The position numbers and the translations under genes are program-made. This document shows positions 62,901-64,000 of a DNA stretch of 64,000 bases, one piece after another; within the stretch, counting starts at the first letter, position 1; each line of letters begins with the position of its first letter. The DNA is taken from contig NZ_CP126084.1 in assembly GCF_030122845.1 (NCBI RefSeq), positions 3,410,001 to 3,474,000 on the forward strand, in the 5' to 3' direction. Under the pieces are notes generated by a model. It had not been told where the DNA came from, did not search any database, and saw nothing but the letters and a program-made list of their open reading frames with translations. The stretch comes from Paenibacillus woosongensis (GTDB taxonomy: Bacteria > Bacillota > Bacilli > Paenibacillales > Paenibacillaceae).

Positions 62901-63350
62901 TCACCTCATTCTGTTATATTCGTGTTCTTCGGTCAGAATTTCCGTAATCGAGCCTTGTATTTCTACTGTATCCGGGGTACAGAGAAATATGTTGCCGCCG
63001 ATTTTGGAAATGCTGCCGCTGAGCGCATAGATCGTGCCGCTGAGAAAATCAATAATGCGCATCGCCTGATCGTTGCGGACCCTTTGCAGGTTCACGACGA
63101 CAGACCGGTGCGAGCGCAAATGATCCGCGATTTCCTGCGCCTCATCGTAAGAACGCGGCTCATACAGGATAACCTTCACGTTCTTCTGGGAATGGATACT
63201 GACTACATTGTTCAATTTCTGATTCCGCCGAGCCTCGAAGCTAGGAGCTTCAAACTCGGCTTCCTCTTGCTCCTGAAGCTTCTCGCGCTCCACGATTTCT
63301 TCTTCTTCCTGAAGGCCCAGAAAATTCATAAACCGATTCATAACACCCAT
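62901..63350 (-). CDS. sepF: Cell division protein SepF
   Basis: 149 residues. N-terminal membrane-binding helix ([13 protein letters not shown]), acidic linker, then the DUF552 globular domain ([33 protein letters not shown]). Polymerises and anchors FtsZ. ATG 63350 overlaps the ylmE stop by 1 base (TAATG) behind GGGGAGG. Confidence 0.95.
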   Translation of the reverse strand: MGVMNRFMNFLGLQEEEEIVEREKLQEQEEAEFEAPSFEARRNQKLNNVVSIHSQKNVKVILYEPRSYDEAQEIADHLRSHRSVVVNLQRVRNDQAMRIIDFLSGTIYALSGSISKIGGNIFLCTPDTVEIQGSITEILTEEHEYNRMR

Positions 63351-64000
63351 TACATCTCCTCCCCTTTCCCTACTAGAATTGTACCCAAGCGAACCCATGT
63401 CGCTCCTTCCTCAATCGCTACTTCAAAATCTCCCGACATCCCCATCGACAGCTCGGTTAACGGTTCCTTCGTAATTTTCTGGGCATTCAGCCGATCCCTT
63501 AGCTCGCGGAGTCCCCGGAATACCGGCCGTGTCAGCTCCGGGTCATCCTCGATCGGCGCCATAGTCATAAGTCCAATTATTCTGATGTGAGGATAAGAGG
63601 CGATTTCCCTCAGCAAATCAGCCGCCTCTTCAGGGCTAACTCCATGCTTGGACGTTTCCCCGGATACGTTCACCTGCAGAAACGCAGAAACGGTAATCCC
63701 TTGAGCTGCTGCCCTCTTCTCTAGCTCCTTGGCTAAGGACAGACGATCCAAGGAATGAATATATTGAAATTTGCCAATGACGTCCCTTACTTTATTGGTC
63801 TGCAAATGGCCGATGAAATGCCATACTCCCCGTCCTTCCAGCGCCTCCCATTTAGGAACCGCGTTCTGCGGACGGTTCTCGCCGATATGAACGATGCCTT
63901 CATCCAGCAGCAAGCCTGTCGTCTCCAGGCCTACATACTTCGTCACTGCGACGACGTTGACGTCGTCCCGCCGGCGGCCGCTTCGTTCGCAAGCTGCTTG
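63350..64000 (-). CDS. ylmE: YggS family PLP homeostasis protein YlmE (partial at window edge)
   Basis: Open to the right edge of the window; 216 codons seen. Contains the PLP-lysine [34 protein letters not shown], and the closing [16 protein letters not shown] and VRLGTILVG. Binds PLP and controls its pool. N-terminus is outside the window. First gene seen of the ylmE-sepF-ylmG-ylmH-divIVA run. Confidence 0.93.
   Translation of the reverse strand, partial: QAACERSGRRRDDVNVVAVTKYVGLETTGLLLDEGIVHIGENRPQNAVPKWEALEGRGVWHFIGHLQTNKVRDVIGKFQYIHSLDRLSLAKELEKRAAAQGITVSAFLQVNVSGETSKHGVSPEEAADLLREIASYPHIRIIGLMTMAPIEDDPELTRPVFRGLRELRDRLNAQKITKEPLTELSMGMSGDFEVAIEEGATWVRLGTILVGKGEEM

Overview
The window looks like chromosome of a spore-forming, mid-GC Bacillales bacterium, most probably a Paenibacillus or close relative. 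The reasons are the ylmE-sepF-ylmG-ylmH-divIVA-ileS division cluster, lspA and rluD beside a pyr operon with a PyrR attenuator, a T-box before ileS, a bacillithiol gene (bshB2), a YteA/Cse60-type sporulation background, strong AAGGAGG ribosome sites with some GTG/TTG starts, and an SLH-GH18 protein. There is no rRNA, CRISPR array, intact insertion sequence or replication origin.

Layout. 0-8 kb: single housekeeping or accessory genes, many in convergent pairs that share strong hairpin terminators (DUF1054 protein, MFS exporter, SpeA-type decarboxylase, DUF1292 protein, MBL hydrolase, DUF3892 protein, GNAT acetyltransferase), then a tRNA-Val. 8-15 kb: a signalling region with a receiver-BTAD regulator, an MHYT-GGDEF-EAL c-di-GMP enzyme divergent from a PilZ receptor, a decayed gene, a Cse60-like gene and a polysaccharide deacetylase. 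15-24 kb: redox and sugar genes: a DoxX protein behind two FNR/Rex-like boxes, bshB2, trhO with a Cys-rich HTH regulator, sodA, and a LacI regulator divergent from a ROK kinase-manA pair. 24-34 kb: an MBL lipoprotein, an eight-repeat Big2 surface protein, ung, tRNA-Leu, several small membrane or secreted proteins, an ASCH gene without a canonical start codon, an AT-rich discoidin-like protein, and tRNA-fMet plus a second CAT-anticodon tRNA. 34-41 kb: a tightly overlapping five-gene ABC/MFP/permease/solute-binding operon. 41-44 kb: an SLH-GH18 protein and a 1.1-kb AT-rich scar bounded by two pyrE 3' ends. 44-53 kb: the pyrimidine operon pyrR-pyrB-pyrC-carA-carB-pyrF-pyrE. 53-64 kb: a DapL-type aminotransferase, rluD, lspA, a YteA-like protein, a DUF5665 protein, ileS with its T-box, and the divIVA/ylm/sepF cluster running off the right edge.

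How genes work together. The pyr operon makes UMP from bicarbonate and glutamine except for the dihydroorotate dehydrogenase step, whose gene is not here. One PyrR attenuator ahead of pyrR can control the whole unit. The GGDEF-EAL and PilZ genes form a make/break-and-sense pair for c-di-GMP. The ROK kinase and ManA probably feed mannose or fructose into glycolysis under the adjacent LacI regulator. The five-gene transporter operon combines parts normally seen in MacB-type export with a sugar-type solute-binding lipoprotein and is the most system-like novelty in the window. Function calls rest on motif reading only; no database search was run.
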